DNA of 64,000 bases, taken from NCBI GenBank assembly GCA_002747035.1, contig PDRZ01000016.1, forward strand, positions 1 through 64,000, read 5' to 3'. Positions within the stretch are counted from its first letter, which is position 1, and each line of letters starts with the position of its first letter. This document shows positions 26,501 to 33,345 of the stretch, piece by piece. Source of the DNA: Rhodobacterales bacterium. GTDB lineage: Bacteria; Pseudomonadota; Alphaproteobacteria; Rhodobacterales; Rhodobacteraceae. The notes under the pieces are model-generated. The model had not been told where the DNA came from. It did not search any database and worked only from the letters and a program-made list of their open reading frames with translations. The translations under genes and the position numbers were made by a program.

Positions 26501-26939
26501 CATCCCCCATGGCCATCAACACACCGCCATTGGGCGACGTACCGGCCATATTGGCGTGGCGCATGGCGTCACCCGACCGATCCACCCCCGGCCCCTTGCC
26601 ATACCAAAGCCCGAACACACCGTCGAACTTGCCCTCGCCCCGCAATTCGGCCTGTTGCGCCCCCCAAAGCGCGGTGGCGGCAAGATCCTCGTTCAATCCC
26701 GGCTGGAATTTGACATCCGCCCCGGACAGCGTCTTTTCCGCGCGCGCCATCATCAGGTCCACGGCCCCCAGAGGCGATCCGCGATAGCCGGTCACATAAC
26801 CGGCCGTGTTCAACCCGGCCTGCATGTCGCGATGTTTCTGGGTCAGCATCAGCCGCACCAGCGCCTGCGTGCCGTTCAACAGAACCTGATCCTTGTCCAG
26901 ATCATAGCGATCCTGCAATGTCACCTGTTGCTTACTCAT
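23532..26939 (-). CDS. Indolepyruvate ferredoxin oxidoreductase, fused alpha-gamma type
   Basis: 1135 residues from ATG 26939 (MSKQQVTLQDRYDLDKDQ), which avoids an unlikely 19-residue extension. The N-terminal transketolase-like region contains GYRGSPLGAVD. A middle region has CSGCPHNSSTKVP and the TPP-binding GDGTYNHSG. A ferredoxin-like cysteine cluster, CEGCGDCGVQSNC, lies near 640-652, then the gamma domain with ITGVGGTGVVTIGAVLAQAA near 730. The enzyme oxidatively decarboxylates aryl pyruvates from aromatic amino acids to aryl-acetyl-CoA with ferredoxin. A LysR regulator is transcribed divergently. Confidence 0.9.
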   Translation of the reverse strand: MSKQQVTLQDRYDLDKDQVLLNGTQALVRLMLTQKHRDMQAGLNTAGYVTGYRGSPLGAVDLMMARAEKTLSGADVKFQPGLNEDLAATALWGAQQAELRGEGKFDGVFGLWYGKGPGVDRSGDAMRHANMAGTSPNGGVLMAMGDDHTGESSTVLHQSEWALVDCYMPVVSPAGVQEILDYGLYGIALSRFAGVWTGLKVMKDTIEATAVVDGRPNRMQFVTPEFDMPEGGLNIRLVDDRIAQEARLIDYKRHAAEAFSHANRIDKRVWGKPGAKIGLVSHGKNWLDLEHALALLGIDESEAERLGITTYKVGQVWPLDMKGFNDWAEGLDLIIVVEEKRKLLEVQIKEAIFDDRRGRRVYGWFKQHGGEELFPTRWALDPVMIAGKLGEIFVEEGRGTDGIKAGLADLDNAKRADNAEEIASRLAYFCSGCPHNSSTKVPKGSRAYAGIGCHFMVQWMERDTLGFTHMGAEGANWIGEAPFSKTDHVFQNLGDGTYNHSGRLAIVAAIASGVNITYKILYNDAVAMTGGQDHEGELSAHQIASELKAFGIEHLAVVYDQKEEPHWGDFPSGIEKFERADFETVQEKYRDHKGVSAILYIQTCAAEKRRRRKRGTFPDIDKRVFINTDVCEGCGDCGVQSNCVSIVPVETELGRKRAIDQSSCNKDFSCLNGFCPSFVTLEGATIRKEPTTELDLPDLPSPELPTIRGTHNVVITGVGGTGVVTIGAVLAQAAQIDGKGAGMMEMAGLAQKGGAVHIHVRLANHPDDIKAVRVATGEAHALIGGDMVVSAGAKTIGLTSTGRTGAVVNSHEIITGEFTRHTEFKLPMDRLEVALQARLRDRLAMFDATELARITLGDSIFSNMMVFGGAWQAGLLPISHDAIVEAITLNGAAVERNLRAFEIGRWAVAHPEDAARMLTPAQAVADKTLEEKIAFRADHLKAYQGRGLAKRYRKLVESVSDAALREAVAKGYHKLLAYKDEYEVARLHQQTRAKAEAMFDGDFKISYHMAPPFLSREGANGRPMKRAFGPGMGRWMALLARGKRLRGTPLDVFGRTEERKMERALIKQYERDMAEILPKVDESNKSVVLELAELPMKIRGFGPVKAAACAKAEKRREELLSSIRGGQIPPAMAAE

Positions 26940-26989
26940 CCCACGTCTCCCCTCGTTAGATGCGTTCCGCTTAACTCTAAGGCAATAAT

Positions 26990-27008
26990 AGGTCATTATA
27001 TCTGACCT
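26990..27008. promoter_or_regulatory. Palindromic candidate operator between divergent genes
   Basis: AGGTCA-N7-TGACCT, a perfect six-base dyad at 26990-27008, lies between the oxidoreductase start (26939) and the LysR start (27109). Size and symmetry fit a LysR- or GntR-type site. It is closer to the oxidoreductase gene. Confidence 0.5.
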
Positions 27009-27108
27009 ACCAAGTATTTTTTCCCCTGACCCGACGTTCTGTTCAAGTTACACATGTAATCGAAACAGTTTTCGTGCATAGATAAAACGCGAATAGAAAG
27101 TTGCTGGT

Positions 27109-28014
27109 ATGGACTGGGACAAGCTAAGAATATTTCACGCCGTGGCGGATGCAGGCAGCCTGACACATGCGGGTGACAAGCTGAACCTCAGCCAGTCTGC
27201 CGTGTCGCGCCAGGTCCGCGCCCTGGAAGAATCGCTTAACGTCATCCTGTTCCACCGCCACGCACGCGGGCTGATTCTCACCGAACAGGGCGAATTGCTG
27301 TTTGACGCCACCCGCGCCATGGCGAAACGTCTGGATACGGCAACCGCGCGCATTCGCGACAGCGAAGAGGAAGTGTTCGGCGAATTGCGCGTCACCACCA
27401 CGACCGGCTTCGGCACCCTTTGGCTGGCCCCACGCCTGCCCGCGCTTTATGAAAAATACCCCGACCTCAATATCGACCTGATGCTGGAGGAACGCGTACT
27501 GGATCTTCCCATGCGCGAGGCCGACGTTGCGATCCGCATGAAAGAACCAAGCCAGGCGGATCTGATCCGTAAACGGTTGATGAGCGTACGCATGCGGCTT
27601 TATGCAACCCCGCAATACGTGGAACGCCACGGCACCCCTGAAACGCCCGGGGATCTGCACAAACATCGCCTGTTGTGCCAAAATGTGACCTCGGCACAGG
27701 TGGGGGCCGGTGCCGCGCTGGTTCAACATCTGATGACCTACGACCTGCCGTCCCTGCTGACCATCAACAACTATTTCGGCGTGCTACAGGCGGCTCTGAA
27801 CAATCTTGGTATCGGGGTCCTGCCGGATTATGTGACCGAAGAATTTCCGAATCTCATCCGGGTCCTGCCCGAAATGGAATCGGGGGAAATCCCCGTATTT
27901 CTTGCTTACCCGGAAGAATTGCGCCCCTCCAAACGCATCGCGGCCTTTCGTGATTTCGTTCAGGAAGAGATCACCGCCTACCGTAAACAGGTTAAAAATC
28001 AGGCAGTTACATAA
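27109..28014 (+). CDS. LysR-family transcriptional regulator
   Basis: 301 residues. The N-terminal winged helix-turn-helix (WDKLRIFHAVADAGSLTHAG.., LNLSQSAVSRQVRALEESL) is typical of LysR. The substrate-binding region is of normal length, with LRVTTTTGFGTLWLAPRL, EREADVAIRMK-like (READVAIRMKEPSQ) and NNYFGVLQAALNNLGIGVLP. It is divergent from the large ferredoxin oxidoreductase gene and therefore a candidate regulator of it, with the dyad at 26990 as a possible target. The ligand is unknown. Confidence 0.9.
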   Translation: MDWDKLRIFHAVADAGSLTHAGDKLNLSQSAVSRQVRALEESLNVILFHRHARGLILTEQGELLFDATRAMAKRLDTATARIRDSEEEVFGELRVTTTTGFGTLWLAPRLPALYEKYPDLNIDLMLEERVLDLPMREADVAIRMKEPSQADLIRKRLMSVRMRLYATPQYVERHGTPETPGDLHKHRLLCQNVTSAQVGAGAALVQHLMTYDLPSLLTINNYFGVLQAALNNLGIGVLPDYVTEEFPNLIRVLPEMESGEIPVFLAYPEELRPSKRIAAFRDFVQEEITAYRKQVKNQAVT

Positions 28015-28077
28015 CACAATCGTATAGCCATGCAATTGCAACATGGCCGATATGCCGCGAGTGCAGCATTCTTTTCC

Positions 28078-28106
28078 TTGAATGTTTCATTCCCGCCCCC
28101 TATCTC
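28078..28106 (+). promoter_or_regulatory. Sigma-70-like promoter for a candidate small RNA
   Basis: TTGAAT at 28078-28083 and TATCTC at 28101-28106 are separated by exactly 17 bases. A start near 28113 would put the terminator 86 nt downstream. Confidence 0.4.
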
Positions 28107-28112
28107 AATTTG

Positions 28113-28198
28113 CGAAGGTGATGATTGCCTGACGGCGCATCGCTTTCATACCTCCCTGTTGGACTAAGGCCGAGCTTATTTGCTCGGCCCTTTTTTTT
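28113..28198 (+). ncRNA. Candidate trans-acting small RNA with an anti-Shine-Dalgarno motif
   Basis: Between lysR and the GAF gene, a promoter-like pair is followed by a small hairpin (GATG..GCC-TGAC-GGC..CATC at about 28120-28141), a single-stranded stretch with CATACCTCCCTGTTGG, and an intrinsic terminator. Alphaproteobacterial small RNAs of the CcsR/cuckoo kind have this order, with a CCUCC core that pairs with ribosome-binding sites. There is no plausible open frame within it. Expression is not shown by sequence, so this remains a prediction. Confidence 0.4.
28168..28198 (+). terminator. Strong intrinsic terminator
   Basis: Stem GGCCGAGC (28168-28175) pairs with GCTCGGCC (28182-28189), followed by eight T at 28191-28198. 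It ends either the lysR transcript or, more likely, the candidate small RNA. Confidence 0.85.
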
Positions 28199-28398
28199 GG
28201 CGAAACGTCCGTTTTTCCCCATGTCCCGGCATCGCCATGACCGCCAAACGCGGAATTCCGCCTGCCCCGTACCCGCCTATTGCCTGAAATAACCAAAACG
28301 CGTATGCTTGCAACAGGTTGTTAATAAGTTTCCGGAATCTGCTTTTTTCTCTCTGGTGGTCGCTAAATCTCAGGATCGCTTAAATAAGTGGTATTAGC

Positions 28399-28833
28399 AT
28401 GTCTCAGGATCAGAATCATTTATATGAAAGTGTCGAGAAGCTAAGATGCTCCTTGCACGCCAAAGGCGTTATTCTTTCCGAATTTCGTAACAAACGCCAA
28501 TATTTCCTTGCCTTTGCCGGTGCGCCTTTGCCGACACCTTATGCACATGATCTGTCACCAGATCATTCCGTGTGCCTGCACGTGGCCGAAATGGGGGTCC
28601 CGTTGGTCATTGATAACGCCTATGTGCATCCGCTTCTGCATGGCCACAAGGCAGTGAGCGAACTGGGCGTCGGTTCATATTTCGGTGTGCCCGTGAAGCT
28701 GGGGGAACAAACCCTTGTGCTTTGTGCCTTCGATGACCGAAAGCACATATGGGACGAAGACGACAGGGATCACATCCTGGGCTTGGCGCGACAGCTTGAG
28801 GCGGACTACAGCGCGGGCCTGCCGCTACACTGA
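28399..28833 (+). CDS. Single GAF-domain protein
   Basis: 144 residues that form one GAF domain from end to end: ESVEKLRCSLHAKGVILSEF, then SVCLHVAEMGVPLVIDNAYV and GVGSYFGVPVKLGEQTLVLC, and a terminal helix RDHILGLARQLEAD. GAF domains bind small molecules or sense redox state. With no output domain attached, it must act through a partner. The cysteines (SVCLHV and LVLCAF) are not in an fRMsr (free methionine sulfoxide reductase) pattern that I can confirm. It is preceded by a long non-coding stretch (28199-28398) in which I see no feature. Confidence 0.8.
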   Translation: MSQDQNHLYESVEKLRCSLHAKGVILSEFRNKRQYFLAFAGAPLPTPYAHDLSPDHSVCLHVAEMGVPLVIDNAYVHPLLHGHKAVSELGVGSYFGVPVKLGEQTLVLCAFDDRKHIWDEDDRDHILGLARQLEADYSAGLPLH

Positions 28834-28895
28834 CACGTCTCTGGCACGTCTGTTGTTTTTTGGCCCGGTTTTTGGACGCACTCCCTTGATCTGCC

Positions 28896-30029
28896 TCAGA
28901 TCACCGGAATGGCGCCATTTGCCCAGGGAGACAGGATTTCAGGGCCGTTTTCACGGATCACGATATTTTCCTCGTGGACAAGAAACCGGCCTTCCCCCGT
29001 GGCAATACCCGGTTCCAGGGTAATGACCATCCCATCGCGCAACACCGTTTCATCGCGCGACGACAGAGACAGCCCTTCTGTCAACTGCATCCCAAGCCCG
29101 TGACCAAGCCGCCCGGCGGTTTCATCCGCCCCCACCACGTTCGCCATGGCCCGCCACACATCCCGTGCCCGCGCGCCCGGACGCGCCATTGCCAACCCCG
29201 CCTCTGCGGCCTCAAGCAACCGCCGCCAGGCGGCCTGAACCTCGCCGGATGGCGCTTCGCCCACGGCAAAGTTCCTGTCAAAGTCACAGAAATACCCGTT
29301 GCACACGGCACCTGTGTCCAACATCAACACCTCCCCCGCAGCCAGAGGCGTATCCCCGGCCGGGGAAATCACGTCTTCGTATCCCAGGGCTCCCGCCCCT
29401 CCCGCCAGATAAGGCACCCAATCCGCGCCCTCCTCCAGCAGCAGGCGCTGAAACCCGCGAAACACCTCGGACATGGGGCGGCCAGGACCCGCCACTTCGC
29501 CCACCCGAAGAAAGGCCCGCCCGGCAACGCCACAGGCCCGGCGGATCAATGCAATCTCGGCCTCGCTCTTGACCGACCGCACCCGTTCCATGATCCCGGC
29601 ATCATCGGCCATGGTCAGCCCTGCGGCCTGCAACCGCCCGAAATCGGCCAGCGGCATCCGCAGGTGACTGCCCGGCCCCGAAGGCACGCCGATAGGGGCC
29701 TCTCCGGCAACCTCGCGCAGGGCCCCGGCCAACAGGCTGATACCGTCGTCATGGGGATCGGGTGCCGACCATGTGCGTATGTCGCGGATCCACCCCCGCC
29801 CCATCAACGCCGCGCCGATGGAGGGGATCACCGCAATCGGATCGCCGCTTGCCGGAAGGACAAGATACCAGGGCCGACAGGGGCTTTCCCAGAACCGGGT
29901 CAGGAACCCTGTGAAATACCGCACCTCCGGCTCGTTGGTCAGAAGCAAGGCCCCAAGATCGGCTCGCCCCATCCGCTCCTGCGCCCGCGCCACGCGGGTC
30001 CGCAATTCGGTTTCGCTGAAAATCGTCAC
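28896..30029 (-). CDS. M24-family metallopeptidase (Xaa-Pro aminopeptidase-like)
   Basis: 377 residues. An N-terminal creatinase-type domain (residues 1-150) contains LLTNEPEVRYFTGF. The C-terminal pita-bread domain carries the metal ligands: LMLDTGAVCNGYFCDFDRNF (two Asp), GHGLGMQLTE (His), and LEPGIATGEGRFLVHEENIV (two Glu). The set is complete, so the enzyme should be active on a proline- or ring-containing substrate. Its start overlaps the end of the PLP lyase gene by four bases, so the two form an operon, perhaps for breakdown of an imported amino-acid derivative. The substrate is not determinable from sequence. Confidence 0.88.
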   Translation of the reverse strand: MTIFSETELRTRVARAQERMGRADLGALLLTNEPEVRYFTGFLTRFWESPCRPWYLVLPASGDPIAVIPSIGAALMGRGWIRDIRTWSAPDPHDDGISLLAGALREVAGEAPIGVPSGPGSHLRMPLADFGRLQAAGLTMADDAGIMERVRSVKSEAEIALIRRACGVAGRAFLRVGEVAGPGRPMSEVFRGFQRLLLEEGADWVPYLAGGAGALGYEDVISPAGDTPLAAGEVLMLDTGAVCNGYFCDFDRNFAVGEAPSGEVQAAWRRLLEAAEAGLAMARPGARARDVWRAMANVVGADETAGRLGHGLGMQLTEGLSLSSRDETVLRDGMVITLEPGIATGEGRFLVHEENIVIRENGPEILSPWANGAIPVI

Positions 30030-31048
30030 GCTTCGGCTTCCTCACTCACAATCGCCAGACCCCGCGCGTCGCCGGACAGCTCCGTCATACACAGCATTGC
30101 CGCCAGTCCCGCGCCCCCCGACGCCGTAGTGGCCAGCCCTTTCCCGGCCAGAACCGGCAAAGCGTCCCGCGCCTCGGCTTCGCTGAGCGTGACAAACATG
30201 TCCGCGTCCCGCGCCAAGCCTTTCAGCGCGATCAGCGAAGGCACCTTGCAGTCCAGCCGCCCCATTTCGGACACCGGCCCGCTGGTTTCCACGCACCGGC
30301 CCGCCCGCACGCTTTCAAACAACGCGGGCGCGGCTTCGGGTTCCACCACAATGATGCAGGGCGCATCGCCCCAGGCCTTGCGAAACAACGCCGCCGCCGA
30401 CGCGGCCATGCCCCCCACTCCGGCTTGCAAAAAGATATGGGTGGGCACATCGGGACATTGCGCCACCGCTTCGGCGGCAAGGGTCAGGTAGCCTTCCATC
30501 AATCGGTGCGGCAAGTCGAAATATCCGTCCCAGGAGCTGTCGGATAACAGGGTCCACCCCTTGTCCACGGCGGCCTTCCCGGCCGCATCCATGCTGTCTT
30601 CGTAACTGCCCTCGACCCGCACCACCTGTGCCCCGGTCGCCCGCAATCGCGCGGCAAACCCCTCGGGCACGGCGGCGCTCAGATACACCACCGCCTGCGC
30701 CCCGAACGCGGCGGCCCCCGCGGCCACCGAAAGCCCGTGATTACCCGCGCTCGCGGTCACATAGGTGCGCCCCTCGGCCTTGCCATCGCGCGCATGACAG
30801 GCAATGACATAGGCCGCCCCAAGCGCCTTGAAACTGCCCAGCCCCATGCGCCCGCGCTCGTCCTTGACCCAAACGGTTCCGGCCGATCCCACCCCCTCAA
30901 CAGTCACCAATGGCGTTTCGCCCGCCTCCGGGTTCAGCGGGGCCAAGATTCCGGCGGGCGGCAATGTAACGCTGGGAACAGGCACATGGGCAAGCCCGGC
31001 ACCGTCCGGCAGCCCGGCCCCACGATAAGGGTTGTTCATCCGTTCCAT
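30026..31048 (-). CDS. PLP-dependent lyase, diaminopropionate ammonia-lyase-like
   Basis: 340 residues of fold-type II PLP enzymes. The cofactor lysine is in GRMGLGSFKALGAAYV near residue 74, followed by TASAGNHGLSVAAGAAAFGA (substrate/phosphate loop region) near 102. FLQAGVGGMAASAAALF is the glycine-rich phosphate-binding loop near 210. The GLGSFK motif and overall pattern fit diaminopropionate ammonia-lyase, which gives pyruvate and ammonia; threonine-dehydratase-like enzymes are the alternative. It is a little shorter than the usual 390-400 residues. It is translationally coupled to the M24 peptidase gene downstream. Confidence 0.8.
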   Translation of the reverse strand: MERMNNPYRGAGLPDGAGLAHVPVPSVTLPPAGILAPLNPEAGETPLVTVEGVGSAGTVWVKDERGRMGLGSFKALGAAYVIACHARDGKAEGRTYVTASAGNHGLSVAAGAAAFGAQAVVYLSAAVPEGFAARLRATGAQVVRVEGSYEDSMDAAGKAAVDKGWTLLSDSSWDGYFDLPHRLMEGYLTLAAEAVAQCPDVPTHIFLQAGVGGMAASAAALFRKAWGDAPCIIVVEPEAAPALFESVRAGRCVETSGPVSEMGRLDCKVPSLIALKGLARDADMFVTLSEAEARDALPVLAGKGLATTASGGAGLAAMLCMTELSGDARGLAIVSEEAEA

Positions 31049-31101
31049 ATCTGTCCCCGCCAGTTTGACCGGAGCAACTCAACTCTGCCCCCGCAAAAAG
31101 G

Positions 31102-32334
31102 TCAAGCCTCTCGCACCCCGTCCCGGCGGCGGCGCAGGAACAATATGTCGGATTTGTTGCGCGCAAGAGCAATCCCCCGGTCATAGGCCGCCAGCGCCTC
31201 GCGCCGCCGCCCCTCCCGCGTCAGGAACTCGGCCTTGGCGGCGTGGAACGGCTGATATGTGCCAAGCTCCGGTTCCAGCCGTAATATCATGTCCAGCGCC
31301 GCGCGATTGCCCGACACCTCGGCCAGAACCACCGCCCGGTTCAACGCCACAACCGGCGACGGATCAAAATCCAGCAGCCGATCATAAAGCAACAGCATCT
31401 GCCGCCAATCCGGTCCGTCCCCCCCATCGTCCATGTAAAGCGCGGATATCGCGGCCTGAATCTGAAACGGTCCGGGACGGCGGCGCGCCACGGCACGGTC
31501 CAGTATGGCCAGCCCGGTCTCGATCATATCCCGGTCCCACAGCCCGCGGTCCTGTGCCTCGGGCGCAATCGGTGCGCCGTCCCGGTCCAACCGCCCACGA
31601 CGGCGGGCATGGGCCAGCATCATCAGCGCCCGCACCCCTTCGATCTCGGCCACGCGCGGGCACAGACGGTCCAACAAATCGCCAAGCCACAGGGCCTCTT
31701 CGCACAACCCCGCACGGATCGGCGCGTCCCCTTCCATGGTGGAATACCCTTCGTTGAAGACAAGGTAGATGACGGTCAAAACCGCATCCAGCCGCGCGTC
31801 CCACTCCTCGGAGCCCGGAATGCGGAACGGAATGCCGGCGGCGGCGATCCTGGCCTTGGCCCGGCTGATCCGCTGCCCCATCGCCGCTTCGCGATCCAGA
31901 AAAGCATGGGCGATTTCCCGTGTCGTCAGTCCGCCCAACATGCGCAAGGTCAGCGCCACCTGGCTTTTCCGGTCCAGCGCCGGGTGACAACAGGTGAAAA
32001 TCAACCGCAACCTCTCGTCCGGGATCTCCGGCACCTCTGTGATGGCGTCCTGTTCCATCAAAACAGTCATTTCGGCGGATTTGCGGTGCCAGTTCGCGTC
32101 CCGGCGAAGGCGATCAATCGCCTTGCGACGCGCGACCTTCAACAACCACCCCTGCGGGTTTGTCGGGGGACCGTTGCGCTTCCAATGGCGCAGCGCGGCC
32201 TCGGTCGCGTCCTGCAACACGTCTTCCGCCAACTGGAAGTCTCCCAGTTGGCGGATCAGAGCGGCCAGCAACCGCCCCTGGTCTTGCTTCATCACCGCAG
32301 CCAGCCTGGCTGCGGTGATTTCGGAACCCGTCAC
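31102..32334 (-). CDS. ECF sigma factor with C-terminal DUF6596 extension (ECF42 type)
   Basis: 410 residues from GTG 32334, which has GAGG about nine bases upstream and lies just after the stop of the DGPF gene; the frame to 32382 would overlap that gene by 44 bases. The region-2 part (RLLAALIRQLGDFQLAEDVL) and region 4 (SQVALTLRMLGGLTTREIAH) are sigma-70-like. The rest is the large extension with EALWLGDLLDRLCP and LYDRLLDF and a TPR-like end, characteristic of ECF42. In that group there is no anti-sigma factor; the extension and the neighbouring DGPF protein are linked to control. Confidence 0.9.
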   Translation of the reverse strand: MTGSEITAARLAAVMKQDQGRLLAALIRQLGDFQLAEDVLQDATEAALRHWKRNGPPTNPQGWLLKVARRKAIDRLRRDANWHRKSAEMTVLMEQDAITEVPEIPDERLRLIFTCCHPALDRKSQVALTLRMLGGLTTREIAHAFLDREAAMGQRISRAKARIAAAGIPFRIPGSEEWDARLDAVLTVIYLVFNEGYSTMEGDAPIRAGLCEEALWLGDLLDRLCPRVAEIEGVRALMMLAHARRRGRLDRDGAPIAPEAQDRGLWDRDMIETGLAILDRAVARRRPGPFQIQAAISALYMDDGGDGPDWRQMLLLYDRLLDFDPSPVVALNRAVVLAEVSGNRAALDMILRLEPELGTYQPFHAAKAEFLTREGRRREALAAYDRGIALARNKSDILFLRRRRDGVREA

Positions 32335-32338
32335 CGGG

Positions 32339-32692
32339 TCAATCCTCAAGCTCCATGATGGGACGCACCTCGATGGTGCCATACTCTGCCACCGGGATCA
32401 TCGCAGCATAGTGCAGCGCCTCGTCCAGATCCTTGCAGTTCAGGATGTAATACCCCCCCAACTGCTCCTTGGTTTCGGCAAACGGGCCGTCCATGGTTTC
32501 TGTTTTGCCATCCCGCACGCGCAGGCTGGTCGCCATTTCAACCGGCATCAACGCATCGCCCCTCTCCATGACACCAGCCTCCACATAGGTCTGGGTCACC
32601 TTGATCCAAGGCGCCATCATCGCCTCGAATTCGGGTGTGCCGGGTTCGGGATCCTTCCTGGGACCGCTGTAGATCAAAGCCATATAACGCAT
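32339..32692 (-). CDS. YCII-domain protein with a DGPF motif
   Basis: 117 residues forming one YCII/DGPF domain: MRYMALIYSGPRK, then the signature TMDGPFAETKEQLGGYYIL near 66-84, and EVRPIMELED at the end. Proteins of this family accompany ECF42-type sigma factors in many bacteria, and their stop and the sigma GTG are only four bases apart here. The biochemical role is not settled. Its likely promoter is in 32693-32738. Confidence 0.9.
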   Translation of the reverse strand: MRYMALIYSGPRKDPEPGTPEFEAMMAPWIKVTQTYVEAGVMERGDALMPVEMATSLRVRDGKTETMDGPFAETKEQLGGYYILNCKDLDEALHYAAMIPVAEYGTIEVRPIMELED

Positions 32693-32738
32693 GATATTCT
32701 CCTTTTTCTGCGTTCAACGTTAAAGGAATGGGGCGGGA

Positions 32739-33128
32739 TCAGGCAAGCACCCTGCCCGCCAGCAGGACAATCAACAGGACCATGGACAGGATATTGCCCA
32801 TATTGCCCACGATCCGTGCCGGATGCGCGGCATTGTCCGCGCGCAAACCAAACGGATGGATCAATCGCCCAAGCAGCGCCAGCGCTCCGGCGACAGACAG
32901 CCACAGGGCGCTCGCCCCCTGAATTTCCGCCAGAGCCAACAGAATCAGCGTCAAAGGCACCCATTCAATGAAATTGCCATGGCGTCGAATGCGTTCGTGC
33001 AGAACCACATCGCCTCCGTCACCAATCGAGATATGCGCTGCCGCGCGGGTTTTGGTCACGCTGATCCATAGCACCAGCATCACCATCCCAAACGCGGCAG
33101 CATATAGCGAAGTCACCGTCAATTGCAT
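32739..33128 (-). CDS. MAPEG-family membrane protein
   Basis: 129 residues from ATG 33128 (GGAAGG and GGAG upstream). It has four hydrophobic segments ([54 protein letters not shown] and [20 protein letters not shown]). The MAPEG pattern [20 protein letters not shown] near residues 47-66 is clear. Eukaryotic relatives conjugate glutathione or make eicosanoids; bacterial ones are mostly uncharacterised. It is divergent from purL, with 217 bases between them. Confidence 0.85.
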   Translation of the reverse strand: MQLTVTSLYAAAFGMVMLVLWISVTKTRAAAHISIGDGGDVVLHERIRRHGNFIEWVPLTLILLALAEIQGASALWLSVAGALALLGRLIHPFGLRADNAAHPARIVGNMGNILSMVLLIVLLAGRVLA

Positions 33129-33345
33129 CTCCAACCTTCCTTTCAAACTGGTTCAGATACCCAAAGGACGATTGGGGCCTGCGATTTTCGACAGGGCCGA
33201 CCAAAAAAATTTCAAACGCGTCAAAAATTCCCGACCGCGCGCTCCTGTCGCCTCTCTCCCCCTTCCATGCGCGGCCCCCATGCACTATGAGATCGCCCAA
33301 GACCGGCCCGCATCCCGGCGGGCGATTAGGGGAAAGCGCCACACC

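Noticed and set aside
25164-27005. Plus-strand frame of 613 residues
   Set aside because: It is antisense to the ferredoxin oxidoreductase gene, with no domain and no ribosome site.
28105-28296. Minus-strand 63-residue frame
   Set aside because: It runs through the terminator hairpin at 28168-28198 and has no ribosome site or recognisable sequence.
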